DNA from: an uncultured SAR92 cluster bacterium
Lineage (GTDB): Bacteria; Pseudomonadota; Gammaproteobacteria; Pseudomonadales; Porticoccaceae
NCBI GenBank assembly: GCA_902527245.1
Contig: CABZOI010000004.1
Coordinates: forward strand, 1-64,000
Direction of reading: 5' to 3'
Length of the DNA: 64,000 nt
Shown here: one piece after another, positions 19,273 through 29,600 of the stretch
Layout: every line of letters starts with the position of its first letter
Numbering within the stretch: the first letter of the stretch is position 1
Translations under genes and position numbers: made by a program
The notes under the pieces: generated by a model
Seen by the model: the letters and a program-made list of their open reading frames with translations, nothing else
Database searches by the model: none
What the model was told of the DNA's origin: nothing

Positions 19273-20660
19273 GTTCTCGGAAAACTCCTTGTAATCTCAT
19301 CTACAACCCTCTCCATTCTCGAGCTTCTAGATCCTTTTATTAAAATATTTGATCTGAGACCCTTACCAATATTAAGTTTGATGAGTTCTTTAAGTTTTGA
19401 TAGTAGATGCTCTATCTCTTCATAATGATCACCTTTGAAGATCTTGCTAGCATGACGGCTCAAGTCCCCAAGACTCATTAACTTTTGGATATTTTTCGCT
19501 TTCGCAAATTCCCCTAATTCTCTGTGAATTGCCTCTGCTTCGTCACCCAATTCTGCTAAGTCACCTATAACCAAAATATTAAATCCCTGCCTATTGCTTA
19601 TATTTTCAACCGCTAATTTAAATGAATCAGGATTTGCATTGTATGAATCATCCACTAAGAGTAATAAAGGAGAAATTTTTATGTTTTGAAACCTTGCATA
19701 AGGAAGATCAACACTTCTTAAACCAGTGCAAATTTCATCGATAGTCAAACCAAGAGAATGACAAACTGCAGCTGCTGAGAGTGAATTATCAACATGTTGC
19801 CGTCCGGAGTGAGGAAGCGATATAGTTCGGGTCTTTGTAGTTCCTGAAGCCCTCTCTCGAACATTGAGATCAAATTTAAAATAACCCTGCTCGTCTGCCT
19901 GCAAATTTGAAGAGTATAAATCTGCATTTTTGTCTTTACTTGAAAAAGTATAAATTTGTTTCTCTTTATTTAATTGCATCCAATAATCAGATGCTTTTTC
20001 ATCTAAATTGATGATAGCAATCCCTTTAGATGCTAGGCCGGAATATATTTCGGATTTTGCAATCACGATATTTTCAATACTTCCGAATCCTTCAATATGG
20101 GCCCTTTGAATATTATTTATTATTGCAACATCTGGCTTGGCGATTTCGCATAAATGCTTTATGTCTCCAATCTTGCTAGCACCCATCTCAATAACCCAAA
20201 AGTCAGAATCCAATTTATTGGCTAAGACTGATAGGGGTACACCAATTTCATTATTTAAATTACCTTTGGTTTTACATACTGAAAACCTTTGATTCAGTGC
20301 AGAAAAAATAGTCTCTTTGACCGACGTCTTTCCAGAGCTTCCAGTAACCGCAATTAATTTGCCTTGAAATTTTTCTCTTTTCATCTCAGCAATTTGTCTC
20401 AATGCCAATCTAGTATCTTCCACTACCCATTGAGGCAAATCCGACGAGCAGTTAGCTTTATTAACTACTGCACCACAAATTTTATTTTCTATATCGGGAA
20501 TAAAAGCATGTCCATCATAAGTTGGACCTTGAATAGCAAAAAATAAGTCACCAGCATTTATCGACCTGCTGTCTATCGATATTGCATTAAACATGACATC
20601 TGGATTTAGTATTGTCCCACCAAAACGTTCTGCCGCAGCTGCCAAGCTAAAACTTGTCAT
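19266..20660 (-). CDS. murF: UDP-N-acetylmuramoyl-tripeptide--D-alanyl-D-alanine ligase
   Basis: Adds the D-Ala-D-Ala dipeptide made by Ddl, finishing the cytoplasmic precursor. The N-terminal domain has [18 protein letters not shown] (about 28-45), followed by the P-loop [12 protein letters not shown] (about 105-116), the [10 protein letters not shown] motif and the C-terminal [12 protein letters not shown] segment. Length is 464 residues. The gene overlaps murE by 4 bp and mraY by 7 bp. Confidence 0.97.
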   Translation of the reverse strand: MTSFSLAAAAERFGGTILNPDVMFNAISIDSRSINAGDLFFAIQGPTYDGHAFIPDIENKICGAVVNKANCSSDLPQWVVEDTRLALRQIAEMKREKFQGKLIAVTGSSGKTSVKETIFSALNQRFSVCKTKGNLNNEIGVPLSVLANKLDSDFWVIEMGASKIGDIKHLCEIAKPDVAIINNIQRAHIEGFGSIENIVIAKSEIYSGLASKGIAIINLDEKASDYWMQLNKEKQIYTFSSKDKNADLYSSNLQADEQGYFKFDLNVRERASGTTKTRTISLPHSGRQHVDNSLSAAAVCHSLGLTIDEICTGLRSVDLPYARFQNIKISPLLLLVDDSYNANPDSFKLAVENISNRQGFNILVIGDLAELGDEAEAIHRELGEFAKAKNIQKLMSLGDLSRHASKIFKGDHYEEIEHLLSKLKELIKLNIGKGLRSNILIKGSRSSRMERVVDEITRSFPRTC

Positions 20661-22234
20661 GATGCAAGACTCCGAGATGAGTCCTTATTTGGGAAAGTTT
20701 TACTAAGCATCTCTTGAGCTTTCAGTTTGTCGCTAAAAAAATATCGCTCGCTCCCGATTAGTTGATAATTTTCATGGCCTTTACCCGCTATAATCACTGT
20801 GTCACTTGATTCAGCAGAGGTGATAGCTAGGGAGATGGCACTGGATCTATCGTACTCAACTTGCACGGCTCCGATTAAGTTTTGCTTTACATCTTCTATG
20901 ATGCGCTCTTGTGATTCAGTTCTGGGATTATCATTCGTGAGTATAATATGGTCCGCATATTTCTCGGCGATTTGACCCATTTGAGATCTTTTTCCTTTAT
21001 CCCGATCACCACCGCAACCGAACACAACCCAAAGAGATTGCCTACAATGAGACCGCAGCGCAACTAAAGAATTTTCAAGTGCATCAGGCGTGTGAGCGTA
21101 ATCAATAATTACTCTTGGCCCCCCATTTTCATAATTGGAGATTACCTCCATTCGGCCCAATGGCGCTTTTAAGTGGGGAATGATTTCAGAAACTAAATCA
21201 AGATCATCTTGATTTTGATTGCTTAAACTTATCATGTATGCTGATATAACAGCTAACAAATTGTATAAATTAAACTTTCCAAGTAGTGAGGAATTCACCT
21301 TTATCATCCCCCAGGGAGTAACTACATCTGCTATTATTCCATCAGCGACTAACTCGAAATTTTTACAATGAATATCCGCAGCTAAATTACTAAGACTATA
21401 TGAAATAGCCTCAATTGAAGGCTCTAGCGAAGCGTATATTTTTCGTCCATAATCATCATCAATATTTACAACCGCAAATCGGATTTTGTGTTCTTTGAAA
21501 AGTTTCATTTTAGATGCTGCATAATCTTGCATAGTGGCGTGATAATCTAAATGATCTCTACTCAAATTAGTGAAGATTGCCGTGTCTATCTCTACTCCCG
21601 ATAACCGATATTGGTCCAAACCATGCGATGATGCCTCTAGCGCAACGTGCTTATAGTTCGAAGATGAAAATTGATATAAATATTTCTGTAAAGAGGCAGC
21701 ATCAGGTGTAGTAAGATTTAAATCACTATTTGAATAATCATTGTCTTCCTCATCGCAAGACAATTTTGCACCCAAAGTACCGATATATCCGCATTTTCCT
21801 AATACGTTTTCTCTCTCAAAAAGCTTATTAATCAATTGTCTGTAAAGTTGAGCACACGTGGTTTTCCCATTGGTGCCAGTCACAGCCATTACGTTGATTT
21901 TTTTGCTTGGTTCAGAGTAGAATCTGCCGGCTAAATGGGAAATATTCTGTGTTAATCCAATAACACCAATGATTGGTACGTCAAGCTTTTCTTGATGCTC
22001 ATGAAACTTTTGAGTGGTCTTTGAATCACCGTCCCAATCTGTAATTATGGCAATAGCACCTCGACTCTTCGCCTCATCAATATAATCAAAACCATCAACG
22101 CTTGATCCTTTTGCCGCCAAAAAAACATCTCCAGGATTGATATTAATGCTTGAAACAGATAATCCATTAACAATAATTTCCGGACAAACTCTGGACGTCG
22201 TAAAATTTGATAGGATATTTTGCAAAGTAATCAT
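20657..22234 (-). CDS. murE: UDP-N-acetylmuramoyl-L-alanyl-D-glutamate--2,6-diaminopimelate ligase
   Basis: Adds the third stem residue. The P-loop TGTNGKTT is at about 119-126. The specificity motif DNPR is present in LTNDNPRTES in the C-terminal domain; this motif marks meso-diaminopimelate-adding MurE, so the peptidoglycan should be the usual Gram-negative DAP type. Length is 525 residues, slightly longer than E. coli MurE (495). It overlaps ftsI and murF by 4 bp each. Confidence 0.97.
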   Translation of the reverse strand: MITLQNILSNFTTSRVCPEIIVNGLSVSSININPGDVFLAAKGSSVDGFDYIDEAKSRGAIAIITDWDGDSKTTQKFHEHQEKLDVPIIGVIGLTQNISHLAGRFYSEPSKKINVMAVTGTNGKTTCAQLYRQLINKLFERENVLGKCGYIGTLGAKLSCDEEDNDYSNSDLNLTTPDAASLQKYLYQFSSSNYKHVALEASSHGLDQYRLSGVEIDTAIFTNLSRDHLDYHATMQDYAASKMKLFKEHKIRFAVVNIDDDYGRKIYASLEPSIEAISYSLSNLAADIHCKNFELVADGIIADVVTPWGMIKVNSSLLGKFNLYNLLAVISAYMISLSNQNQDDLDLVSEIIPHLKAPLGRMEVISNYENGGPRVIIDYAHTPDALENSLVALRSHCRQSLWVVFGCGGDRDKGKRSQMGQIAEKYADHIILTNDNPRTESQERIIEDVKQNLIGAVQVEYDRSSAISLAITSAESSDTVIIAGKGHENYQLIGSERYFFSDKLKAQEMLSKTFPNKDSSRSLAS

Positions 22235-23970
22235 GATGACTTTCCTTGCTCTTCTAAATTCTCATGGTTGACCCAGCTGCTACTCTGTTTATCAGGTGAT
22301 ATCCGCAAGAGTTGAAGGGCTCTCTCTGTTACTTTTGAGAAGATTGGTGCGGCAACCAATCCTCCAAAATATTTTCCTTCGCTAGGTTCATCGATAATAA
22401 CTACTGTCACAACTCTTGGATTTGAGGCAGGTGAAAAACCCGCAAATGCTGAAACATACTTATTCTCATCATACCCACCTCCCGCCTTTACTTTATGTAA
22501 TGTAGCGGTTTTCCCAGCTACACGATAATGTGGAATCATCGCATTTTTCCCTGTCCCACTCTCGCTTACCACAGACTCCAACATGTTATTTACAGTTTTA
22601 GATAAATCACTACTGAAAACTCTGGAAACATTCGTCTCCCCCTCATCCAGAAGCAATTTAATATCTTTTTTCAGTCCGTTGTTCGCTAAAACGCCATAGG
22701 CTCGTGCTAGTTGGAGCGGCGAGGCACTCAAACCATATCCAAATGCAAAAGTCGCCTGAGTCACTGGATGCCAATCCCGGTATGATGGCAACATGCCCAT
22801 TGATTCTCCTGGAAAACCACTTCCGAGATATTCACCAAAGCCAACTCGTGAAAATACATCTCTCATTTCATGCGCATCTAAATTGAGAGCAATTTTTGTC
22901 GTTCCTACTTGACTGGATTTCGACAAAACTCCTCTCAAATCAAGCTCACCATAATTAACAGGATCAACAAAAGTTTTATACTCAACTTTTAAATATCCTG
23001 GTGAGGTGTCAATTAAGCTTTCAAGCTGATACTGTCCACTTTCTAGCGCCGCTAACATAGTGAAAGGTTTAACAGTTGAGCCTGGCTCTATTAAATCGGT
23101 AATGGCTCGATTTCTGAGTGCCATTTGATTCAGACTTTCTCTATTATTTGGATTGAAAGACGGCTGATTTGCCATGGCAAGAATTTCACCAGTCAAAACA
23201 TCTAAGATCACAATAGATCCACCTTGCGCTTTATGTTGCTTGACTGCTTTTTTCAACTCAGTATAAGCGGCGTATTGAATTCGCAAATCTATACTTAATT
23301 CTAGATCATTTCCTGGTTTTGATGGCTTAACTAAAGATAAATTATTTATAACTCGACTTTTTACATCTTGAACAACTTTTCTTGTCCCCCTCTCTCCTTT
23401 TAACCAAGCATTAAAGGCTAACTCTAAACCTTCTTGCCCGGCATCTTGATAATCAGTGATACCAATTAACTGCGCTGTCACCTCCCCAGCTGGATAATAA
23501 CGCTTGTATTGCGTCTCTCTATACAACCCTTCAACTTCTAAATCTAAAATTGCTTCTGCATCTGCATCTGATAGATGTCTAGCTAGATAAATGAATGATT
23601 TTTCTTTGTATAGTGTGAGTCTATCTTGCAATTCCTTTTCAGAAATATTTAAAGCTTTTGATAGCCTTCTGTAATCAGCACTCTTGATTTTCTGAGGATT
23701 ACCAACTATGTCGATAACAGGGGTGCTGATAGCAAGTGGCTTGCCATATCTGTCAAGAATAGCGCCCCTAGGCGCAGGAATTTCTATATTTCGAACAGAT
23801 CTGATCTCGCCTTGATGCTTTAAAAAATCAACTCCAAATTCATGATTAGGTAAAATTTGAAGATAAGCGACTTTAACTATTATCGAAATAGGGAGGCTGA
23901 CTAAAACTAAACTTAGCAGTATATAGCGCCACCCGGGAGCACTTGTTCTTTTGGCTTTATTTGCAGCCAT
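22231..23970 (-). CDS. ftsI: Septal peptidoglycan transpeptidase FtsI (PBP3), with altered SXN and KTG motifs
   Basis: Class B penicillin-binding protein that cross-links septal peptidoglycan together with FtsW. It has an N-terminal membrane anchor (about 15-39), a PBP dimerisation domain with the APRGAILDRYG signature (about 66-76), and a transpeptidase domain. The nucleophile motif is canonical (Ser298-Thr-Val-Lys301). The other two active-site motifs are not: the SXN position reads Ser352-Ser-Gln354, where most relatives have SSN, and the KTG position reads Lys487-Thr-Ala489. I read both directly from the codons. The rest of the domain aligns well (EGKYFGGLVAAPIF near the end), and position in the cluster leaves no doubt about identity. 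Length is 579 residues. Confidence 0.95.
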   Translation of the reverse strand: MAANKAKRTSAPGWRYILLSLVLVSLPISIIVKVAYLQILPNHEFGVDFLKHQGEIRSVRNIEIPAPRGAILDRYGKPLAISTPVIDIVGNPQKIKSADYRRLSKALNISEKELQDRLTLYKEKSFIYLARHLSDADAEAILDLEVEGLYRETQYKRYYPAGEVTAQLIGITDYQDAGQEGLELAFNAWLKGERGTRKVVQDVKSRVINNLSLVKPSKPGNDLELSIDLRIQYAAYTELKKAVKQHKAQGGSIVILDVLTGEILAMANQPSFNPNNRESLNQMALRNRAITDLIEPGSTVKPFTMLAALESGQYQLESLIDTSPGYLKVEYKTFVDPVNYGELDLRGVLSKSSQVGTTKIALNLDAHEMRDVFSRVGFGEYLGSGFPGESMGMLPSYRDWHPVTQATFAFGYGLSASPLQLARAYGVLANNGLKKDIKLLLDEGETNVSRVFSSDLSKTVNNMLESVVSESGTGKNAMIPHYRVAGKTATLHKVKAGGGYDENKYVSAFAGFSPASNPRVVTVVIIDEPSEGKYFGGLVAAPIFSKVTERALQLLRISPDKQSSSWVNHENLEEQGKSS

Positions 23971-23971
23971 T

Positions 23972-24289
23972 CTAATTTATCTCCAAACGATTTTGATCCA
24001 CAGCTATTATGTCTGGACTTTGAGGGATAACCATTTTTTGATTTTCCCTTGCGATTTTTTCAACTCGATGCATCGAACCCCAAGCACTATACTCAAGAAG
24101 CAGACGTCCATAATTTATTTCCAAATTCATTCCATCTTTTTCCAAGTAACTTAATTCTGAATACTTCTCCCGACATAGGTGATTTGCATAAACAACAGCA
24201 ATAGCAGAAATTAAAACAGCTAACCAAAGAATGAAATTTCTTAAATAATCCATTGATAACGTATTTCGATTATATATAGGCATTGTCAC
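23972..24289 (-). CDS. ftsL: Cell division protein FtsL
   Basis: Small bitopic divisome protein that forms a complex with FtsB and FtsQ and activates FtsWI. A single membrane segment (about 16-36) is followed by a periplasmic stretch with heptad-like leucines (about 40-75). Sequence conservation in this family is low; the call rests on size (105 residues), topology and position between rsmH (4-bp overlap) and ftsI (1-bp gap). Confidence 0.9.
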   Translation of the reverse strand: MTMPIYNRNTLSMDYLRNFILWLAVLISAIAVVYANHLCREKYSELSYLEKDGMNLEINYGRLLLEYSAWGSMHRVEKIARENQKMVIPQSPDIIAVDQNRLEIN

Positions 24290-25212
24290 GCAACTCTCTC
24301 CGCCACACGCATAATGGCGCTCCTCGATCTTTTATTTTCTTGAATATTAAAACCTGAGGGCTTTATGCTTTTCCCAATATTGCGGAGTAAAATTTTATGC
24401 TCTGCGTCCCTTATCGGAATACCTTTGGGTAGCACCGGACCCTTTTCTTTCTCTCGAATAAACTGCTTCACCTTCCTGTCTTCGAGGGAGTGAAAACTTA
24501 TCACAACGAGTCTCCCTCCAACTTTTAATATTTTGAGCACGTTCTTCAATAGGACATCCAAATCCTCAAGCTCATTATTGATATGAATTCGTATTGCCTG
24601 AAAAATTTTAGTCGCAGGATGTTGCCCTCTTTTCCATCTTGGGTGAGCTTCGGAAACTATGGCAGCTAATTGATGTGTAGTTTCTATTGGTTCCTGAAAT
24701 CGTTTTTGAATAATATTTTTCGCAATTCGTACAGCAAACTTTTCCTCACCGTATGTTTTGAAAATTTTAATAAGCTCATCCTGATCTGACTCAGCAATCC
24801 ATTGTGCTGCGGTCATGCCCTTTGAATTATTCATACGCATATCAAGTGGCCCATCGTGTAAAAAACTAAATCCTCTATCACCTTGATCTAATTGTGGCGA
24901 GGAGACACCCAAATCGAGCAACACACCAGATACATCTCCAAGATTGCCTCTTTTTTTCAAAACTAGATGCAACTTGGAAAAGCTTTCATGAATTAGTTCT
25001 AATCGCTCCTCAAATTTAAATACTACTTTTCCAAGATCAATAGCTACTGGATCTTTATCAAATCCTATGACTCTTCCTTTGCTTGATAAACGGCTCAATA
25101 ATTCTTTTGTGTGCCCGCCTCTACCGAATGTCCCATCAACGTAGAGTCCATTCGCATCGATAAGCACTGAATTAATGGCTTCATGTAAAAGGACTGGAGT
25201 ATGAGCACTCAA
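24286..25212 (-). CDS. rsmH: 16S rRNA (cytosine-1402-N4)-methyltransferase RsmH
   Basis: SAM-dependent methyltransferase (formerly MraW) acting on C1402 of 16S rRNA. Motifs seen are HTPVLLHEAI near the N-terminus, the SAM-binding YVDGTFGRGGHT (about 24-35), LDLGVSSPQLD (about 103-113), the QAIRIHINNEL segment and the C-terminal VVISFHSLEDRKVKQF. Length is 308 residues. It starts 6 bp after mraZ and overlaps ftsL by 4 bp. Confidence 0.97.
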   Translation of the reverse strand: MSAHTPVLLHEAINSVLIDANGLYVDGTFGRGGHTKELLSRLSSKGRVIGFDKDPVAIDLGKVVFKFEERLELIHESFSKLHLVLKKRGNLGDVSGVLLDLGVSSPQLDQGDRGFSFLHDGPLDMRMNNSKGMTAAQWIAESDQDELIKIFKTYGEEKFAVRIAKNIIQKRFQEPIETTHQLAAIVSEAHPRWKRGQHPATKIFQAIRIHINNELEDLDVLLKNVLKILKVGGRLVVISFHSLEDRKVKQFIREKEKGPVLPKGIPIRDAEHKILLRNIGKSIKPSGFNIQENKRSRSAIMRVAERVA

Positions 25213-25218
25213 TTTTCA

Positions 25219-25686
25219 TCACCAAGACAAATTTTTTAATGCTTCGGACATAGATTCTCTCTCGCTTAAAATCTCGAGATAGCTCTCTCGAGATTTCATA
25301 ACCTCCACGTTCCATTGTTCCTCCGACCAAATTTCAAGTCTTTGTGTTCTTCCAACCAGAACGATATGCTTGTGTAGAGCTGCAAAATCTCTCAACTCTT
25401 GTGGAATCAAGATTCTCCCATTTCCATCTAACTGAAGATCCTTGGCCTGCCCAATAATAAACCGACTAAGCATCTCTCCAAGTTCATCCATAGCTGGGAG
25501 AGAAGCCACTTTTGCTTCAAATTTTTTCCACTCTGGAAGTGGTGAAAGTGTAAGACATGGACTCTTCATATCTATCGTGATGACCATTGCACCATTACAT
25601 AATTCAGAGAGGACAGACCGATAGCGAGTTGGTATAGCCATCCGCCCTTTCGAATCCATATTTATTGAATCACTACCCCTGAACAT
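25219..25686 (-). CDS. mraZ: Transcriptional regulator MraZ
   Basis: AbrB-like swapped-hairpin regulator that in E. coli represses its own dcw-cluster promoter. The two repeats each carry the DxxxGR motif: MDSKGRMAIP near residue 11 and LDGNGRILIP near residue 87. Length is 155 residues. It is the first gene of the 23-kb cluster, and three 10-bp repeats matching the known MraZ operator layout sit directly in front of it, so autoregulation is likely. No strong ribosome binding site is visible because the operator occupies the space up to 4 bp before the ATG. Confidence 0.96.
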   Translation of the reverse strand: MFRGSDSINMDSKGRMAIPTRYRSVLSELCNGAMVITIDMKSPCLTLSPLPEWKKFEAKVASLPAMDELGEMLSRFIIGQAKDLQLDGNGRILIPQELRDFAALHKHIVLVGRTQRLEIWSEEQWNVEVMKSRESYLEILSERESMSEALKNLSW

Positions 25687-25690
25687 TTAA

Positions 25691-25720
25691 GATTTACCCA
25701 CTTTTTACCACTTTTTACCA
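25691..25720 (-). promoter_or_regulatory. MraZ operator: three 10-bp direct repeats
   Basis: Read on the minus strand, TGGTAAAAAG occurs twice in tandem, followed by TGGGTAAATC. MraZ of E. coli is known to bind TGGGN repeats spaced by 5 bp, which is the same 10-bp periodicity. The array sits between the predicted transcription start and the mraZ ATG at 25686, a position suited to autorepression. Confidence 0.8.
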
Positions 25721-25727
25721 AAACATA

Positions 25728-25756
25728 ACACTAATGGGATAAACCTATAAAGTCAA
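25728..25756 (-). promoter_or_regulatory. Sigma70-like promoter of the dcw cluster
   Basis: On the minus strand a -35 hexamer TTGACT (25751-25756) is separated by exactly 17 bp from a -10 hexamer TAGTGT (25728-25733). The predicted start falls near 25721, at the edge of the MraZ repeat array. This is the only good promoter seen in front of mraZ and probably drives much of the cluster. Confidence 0.6.
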
Positions 25757-25945
25757 GACGATATTTATTCTAAAAACCTAATAAAATCAGTAGCTTCCAA
25801 GATAAATTGCAATCCCAATTAAAACAAAAAAAACGTAAGATATTTTCACAATAAAAAACATCTAACTAATAAGAAAACTTAAAGTAACTTCTAGGAAATA
25901 AGGTTTTTAAGAATAAAACGCTATCAAAATATTATTTTTTATAAA
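25757..25945. other. AT-rich intergenic stretch without a recognised element
   Basis: About 190 bp between the 3' end of the RNase P RNA and the mraZ promoter. It is very A/T-rich with runs of A on the plus strand. No open reading frame, clear hairpin or repeat was found. It must contain the transcription end of the RNase P RNA gene. Confidence 0.5.
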
Positions 25946-26301
25946 AGAGCTGACCTATAAGCCGGGTTCTGTCGAGGACAATCATTCATCTAGGACGATT
26001 GTCACCAATCGCCTCAAGCAACCTACCCGTCTCCTCATGCGGGTCACATGATCTGGAGACCTATTTGGTCTTGCTCCAAGTGGGGTTTACCTAGCCATTA
26101 CTGTTACCAGTAAAGCGGTGCGCTCTTACCGCACCTTTTCACCCTTGCCTGTATTCAGAAGAATCATCGGCGGTCTGCTCTCTGTGGCACTTTCCATAAG
26201 CTCACGCTTCCCAGGTGTTACCTGGCACTCTACCCTACGGAGCCCGGACTTTCCTCTATAAACCAAAACTCTTGGCTATAGCGATTGTCTAGTCAGCTCA
26301 C
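25946..26301 (-). ncRNA. rnpB: RNase P RNA, bacterial type A
   Basis: Catalytic RNA of RNase P, which matures tRNA 5' ends. On the minus strand the conserved P4/CR-I element GAGGAAAGTCCGGGCTCC is present (around 26220-26260), together with ACAGAGAGCAGACCGCCGAT, AAGGGTGAAAAGGTGCGGTA and the 3' conserved AGAACCCGGCTTATAGGTCA. The 5' end GAGCTGAC pairs with 3' GTCAGCTC to form helix P1, which sets both ends to within a few bases. The length of about 356 nt fits type A RNA (E. coli 377 nt). It lies directly upstream of mraZ, a position also seen in Pseudomonas. Confidence 0.97.
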
Positions 26302-26364
26302 GCACAGAATCATAACATATCAGGAAACAGTTTGAGATATCCAATACCAAGCTATTATGATTAA

Positions 26365-26619
26365 TTACTTTTTAACAGGGAGTGTTCGACTGATCCAAAG
26401 AATCAGTTTTTTTCGCATCGCTGGATCACTTATCTTATCTTTGGCAAGTGGCTGAATAAGTTTGTCTTGCACTAAAGCTTTATAGATAAATTCAACTTTC
26501 AATTTTTGAGAGTCATGAGACTCGATTTCACCATATCCTCTGGCACGGATGTATTTGCTACCTATAATTAAGGCTTTCTTTAGCAACTCGTTATCATCAT
26601 CAGTTTTATTCATATACAT
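26365..26619 (-). CDS. Small conserved-looking protein, possibly DUF5062 family
   Basis: An 84-residue cytoplasmic protein without signal peptide or membrane segment. It has charged helices, an ARGYGEIE stretch near residue 27 and a C-terminal LVQDKLIQPLAKDK ... KLILWISRTLP pattern. From memory this resembles the short DUF5062 proteins of Vibrio and Shewanella, but I cannot confirm that here, and no function is known to me. The ATG shares its A with the purL stop (TAATG), so it is translationally coupled to purL; a second ATG two codons later is also possible. The rnpB gene begins 63 bp downstream. Confidence 0.75.
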   Translation of the reverse strand: MYMNKTDDDNELLKKALIIGSKYIRARGYGEIESHDSQKLKVEFIYKALVQDKLIQPLAKDKISDPAMRKKLILWISRTLPVKK

Positions 26620-29600
26620 TACTCAACAAACAATCTGGCATTTCTAAATAGCCGCATCCAACCGCTGTAAACACCTGAATTTTTCGGTCGCCAAGAGTTT
26701 GTTACATTTCTGAAAACTCTTTCTGGATGAGGCATCATTATTGTTGCTCTTCCATCTAAAGAACATAAACCTGTCAAACCTTCAGGCGATCCATTTGGAT
26801 TGTGAGGATACGACTTAGCGACTTTTTTATCATTATCAACAAATCTTATTGCGACTTGTTTATTATCTTTCAAGTTCTGAAAATCCTGCTCATTCTCGAA
26901 ACTCGCTCTCCCCTCACCGTGAGATACCGCAATTGGCATGAATGAGCCCTCCATGTCTTTAAGCAACACTGAAGGCGACGGCTCCACAACAACGAGAGAA
27001 AAACGAGCCTCAAATTGTTCTGATTTATTCTGTACAAATTTTGGCCAGTGCTCCGCACCTGGAATTAAGTCTTTCAAAGCACTTAACATCTGACATCCAT
27101 TACAAATTCCAAGCGAGAAGGTTTCAGGCTTGTTAAAAAATGATTCGAATTCTTCTCTCAAATAGCTATTAAACAAAATGGTTTTAGCCCATCCCTCGCC
27201 CGCTCCTAAAACGTCACCATATGAAAATCCACCACATGCAACTAATCCTTGATAGTCAGATAAATTCGACCGCCGCGATAGCAGATCACTCATATGAATA
27301 TCCACACAATTAAAGCCTGCCTGATCAAAGGCAGCAGCCATTTCAACTTGACTATTTACGCCCTGCTCTCTCAAAATCGCGATTGAGGGCCTCGCTTTCG
27401 TTGCGATTAACGGCGCGACAATATCATCAGATGCATCAAATGATGTGTCAACCAGCAATCCTCTATCTCCATCACTGGAGAGTTTTTGAAATTCCTCAAG
27501 CGCGCATGCAGGATTATCTCTCTCAGATGCCATTCTGTAAGACACCTCACTCCAAGCGCCTCGCAAGTCGCGCACTGAGCTACTGAAGATAGATTTTCCA
27601 TGGCTCAAAATATCAACCGTATTTGTAGCATTTATTTTAGCAATCTCAAGCGTGCGCAATCCTTTTGAATTTAAATTGGATACGATATCTAGATAATCCT
27701 CGTTTCTCACTTGTATAACTGCTCCGAGTTCCTCATTAAAAAGAAAGTTTTCAATCTTCTCGGTATCGGCAAATATTGTTAAGCCAACATTACTTGCAAA
27801 GCTCATCTCAGCTAAAGTGGTTATCACTCCACCATCAGATCTATCATGATAAGCAAGAATTGCTTGTTCTTTGTGGTATTTCTGTATCTCCTCAAAAAAA
27901 ATTACCAACATTTTAGGATCATCGAGATCCGGAGAAAGATCACCGATTTCTGAATGCGTTTGCATATAAATCGATCCGCCCATTCTCTCTTTTTGCGATC
28001 CGAGGTCAATTAACATTAACTTTGTATCAGAATTTTCAGTTTCTAGTTGGGGAGTGACTGCTAATCTTACATCTTGCACTGGCGCAAAAGCCGAAATAAC
28101 TAGAGATAGAGGTGAGACAACCTCTTTCTGATCCGACATATCCTGCCATGAGGTCTTCATAGATAATGAATCTTTGCCAACAGGAATACTAATACCTAAT
28201 TTTGGGCACAATTCCATACCCACCGCCTTGACGGTTTGGTATAAGGCAGCATCCTCGTCGTTATCACCAGAGGCGCACATCCAGTTGGCGGATAATTTAA
28301 TATCACTTATTTTGTTTATTGCACAGGAGGAAATGTTCGTTATGGCCTCAGCAACTGCCATTCGACCAGAGGCAGGTGCATCAAGCAAAGCTAATGGAGA
28401 TCTCTCACCAACCGACATCGCCTCACCTTTAAAACTATCATATGAAATTGTAGTTACCCCACAGTCTGCGACCGGCACCTGCCAAGGTCCCACCATTTGA
28501 TCTCTCGAAACCATGCCGCCAACTGATCGATCACCGATAGTTATGAGGAAATTTTTATTTGCAACCGTAGGGTGTTTCAATACATTAAAAATGGCACTTT
28601 CAAGATCTACTTCATTTATGTTTGATACCTTAGATTTGCTATTTTTCTTGCGAACAGATTTCTTAAGTTTAGGAGTGTTACCAAATAGCACCGACATAGG
28701 CATTTGGACGGGGTCATTCTCAAAATGATTATCATGGACGCTAATAATTTTTTCTTCAGTAGCGACTCCAACTACAGAGAAAGGGCATCTCTCACGCTCG
28801 CATATCTTTTCAAAAGTTTTGAGATTTCCATCATTTATCGCCAGGACATACCTCTCTTGGCTTTCATTGCACCATAACTCTAAGGGATTCATATTCAACT
28901 GGTCATTAGGAATTTTGCGCAATTCAAACGAGCCGCCAGTTCCTCCGTCCTTTACGAGCTCTGGAAGAGCATTGGAAAGTCCTCCAGCTCCCACATCATG
29001 AATAAATTCTATTGGATTAAGGTCACCAAGCTGCCAACATGAATCAATAACTTCCTGACAGCGCCTTTCAATTTCAGGGTTTTGTCTTTGAACTGAAGCG
29101 AAATCCAAGTCTTCAGAGCTAGATCCTGATGTCATTGATGAAGCCGCACCACCACCCAATCCAATAAGCATTGCAGGACCCCCTAAAACAACCAAATGGG
29201 TGCCCTGTGAAAACTTCTTCTTTTCAATATGCGACTCTTTTACATTCCCATAGCCACCTGCAAGCATTATGGGCTTATGATAGCCCCAACGCCTATCATC
29301 AACGGTCATCTCAAAACTTCTGAAATATCCACATATATTTGGACGACCAAATTCATTATTAAATGCTGCGCCACCAATGGGACCTTCCAACATTATTTCA
29401 TATGCTGATACAACCCTATCCGGCTTACCATATTCACTTTCCCAAAGTTGGACAAAGCCAGGTATCTGAAGATTTGATACAGAAAATCCAACTAATCCCG
29501 CCTTCGGTTTTGCGCCTTTACCCACAGCACCTTCATCTCTAATCTCCCCACCTGCTCCGGTGCCTGCACCTGGGAAGGGTGCAATCGCAGTTGGATGATT

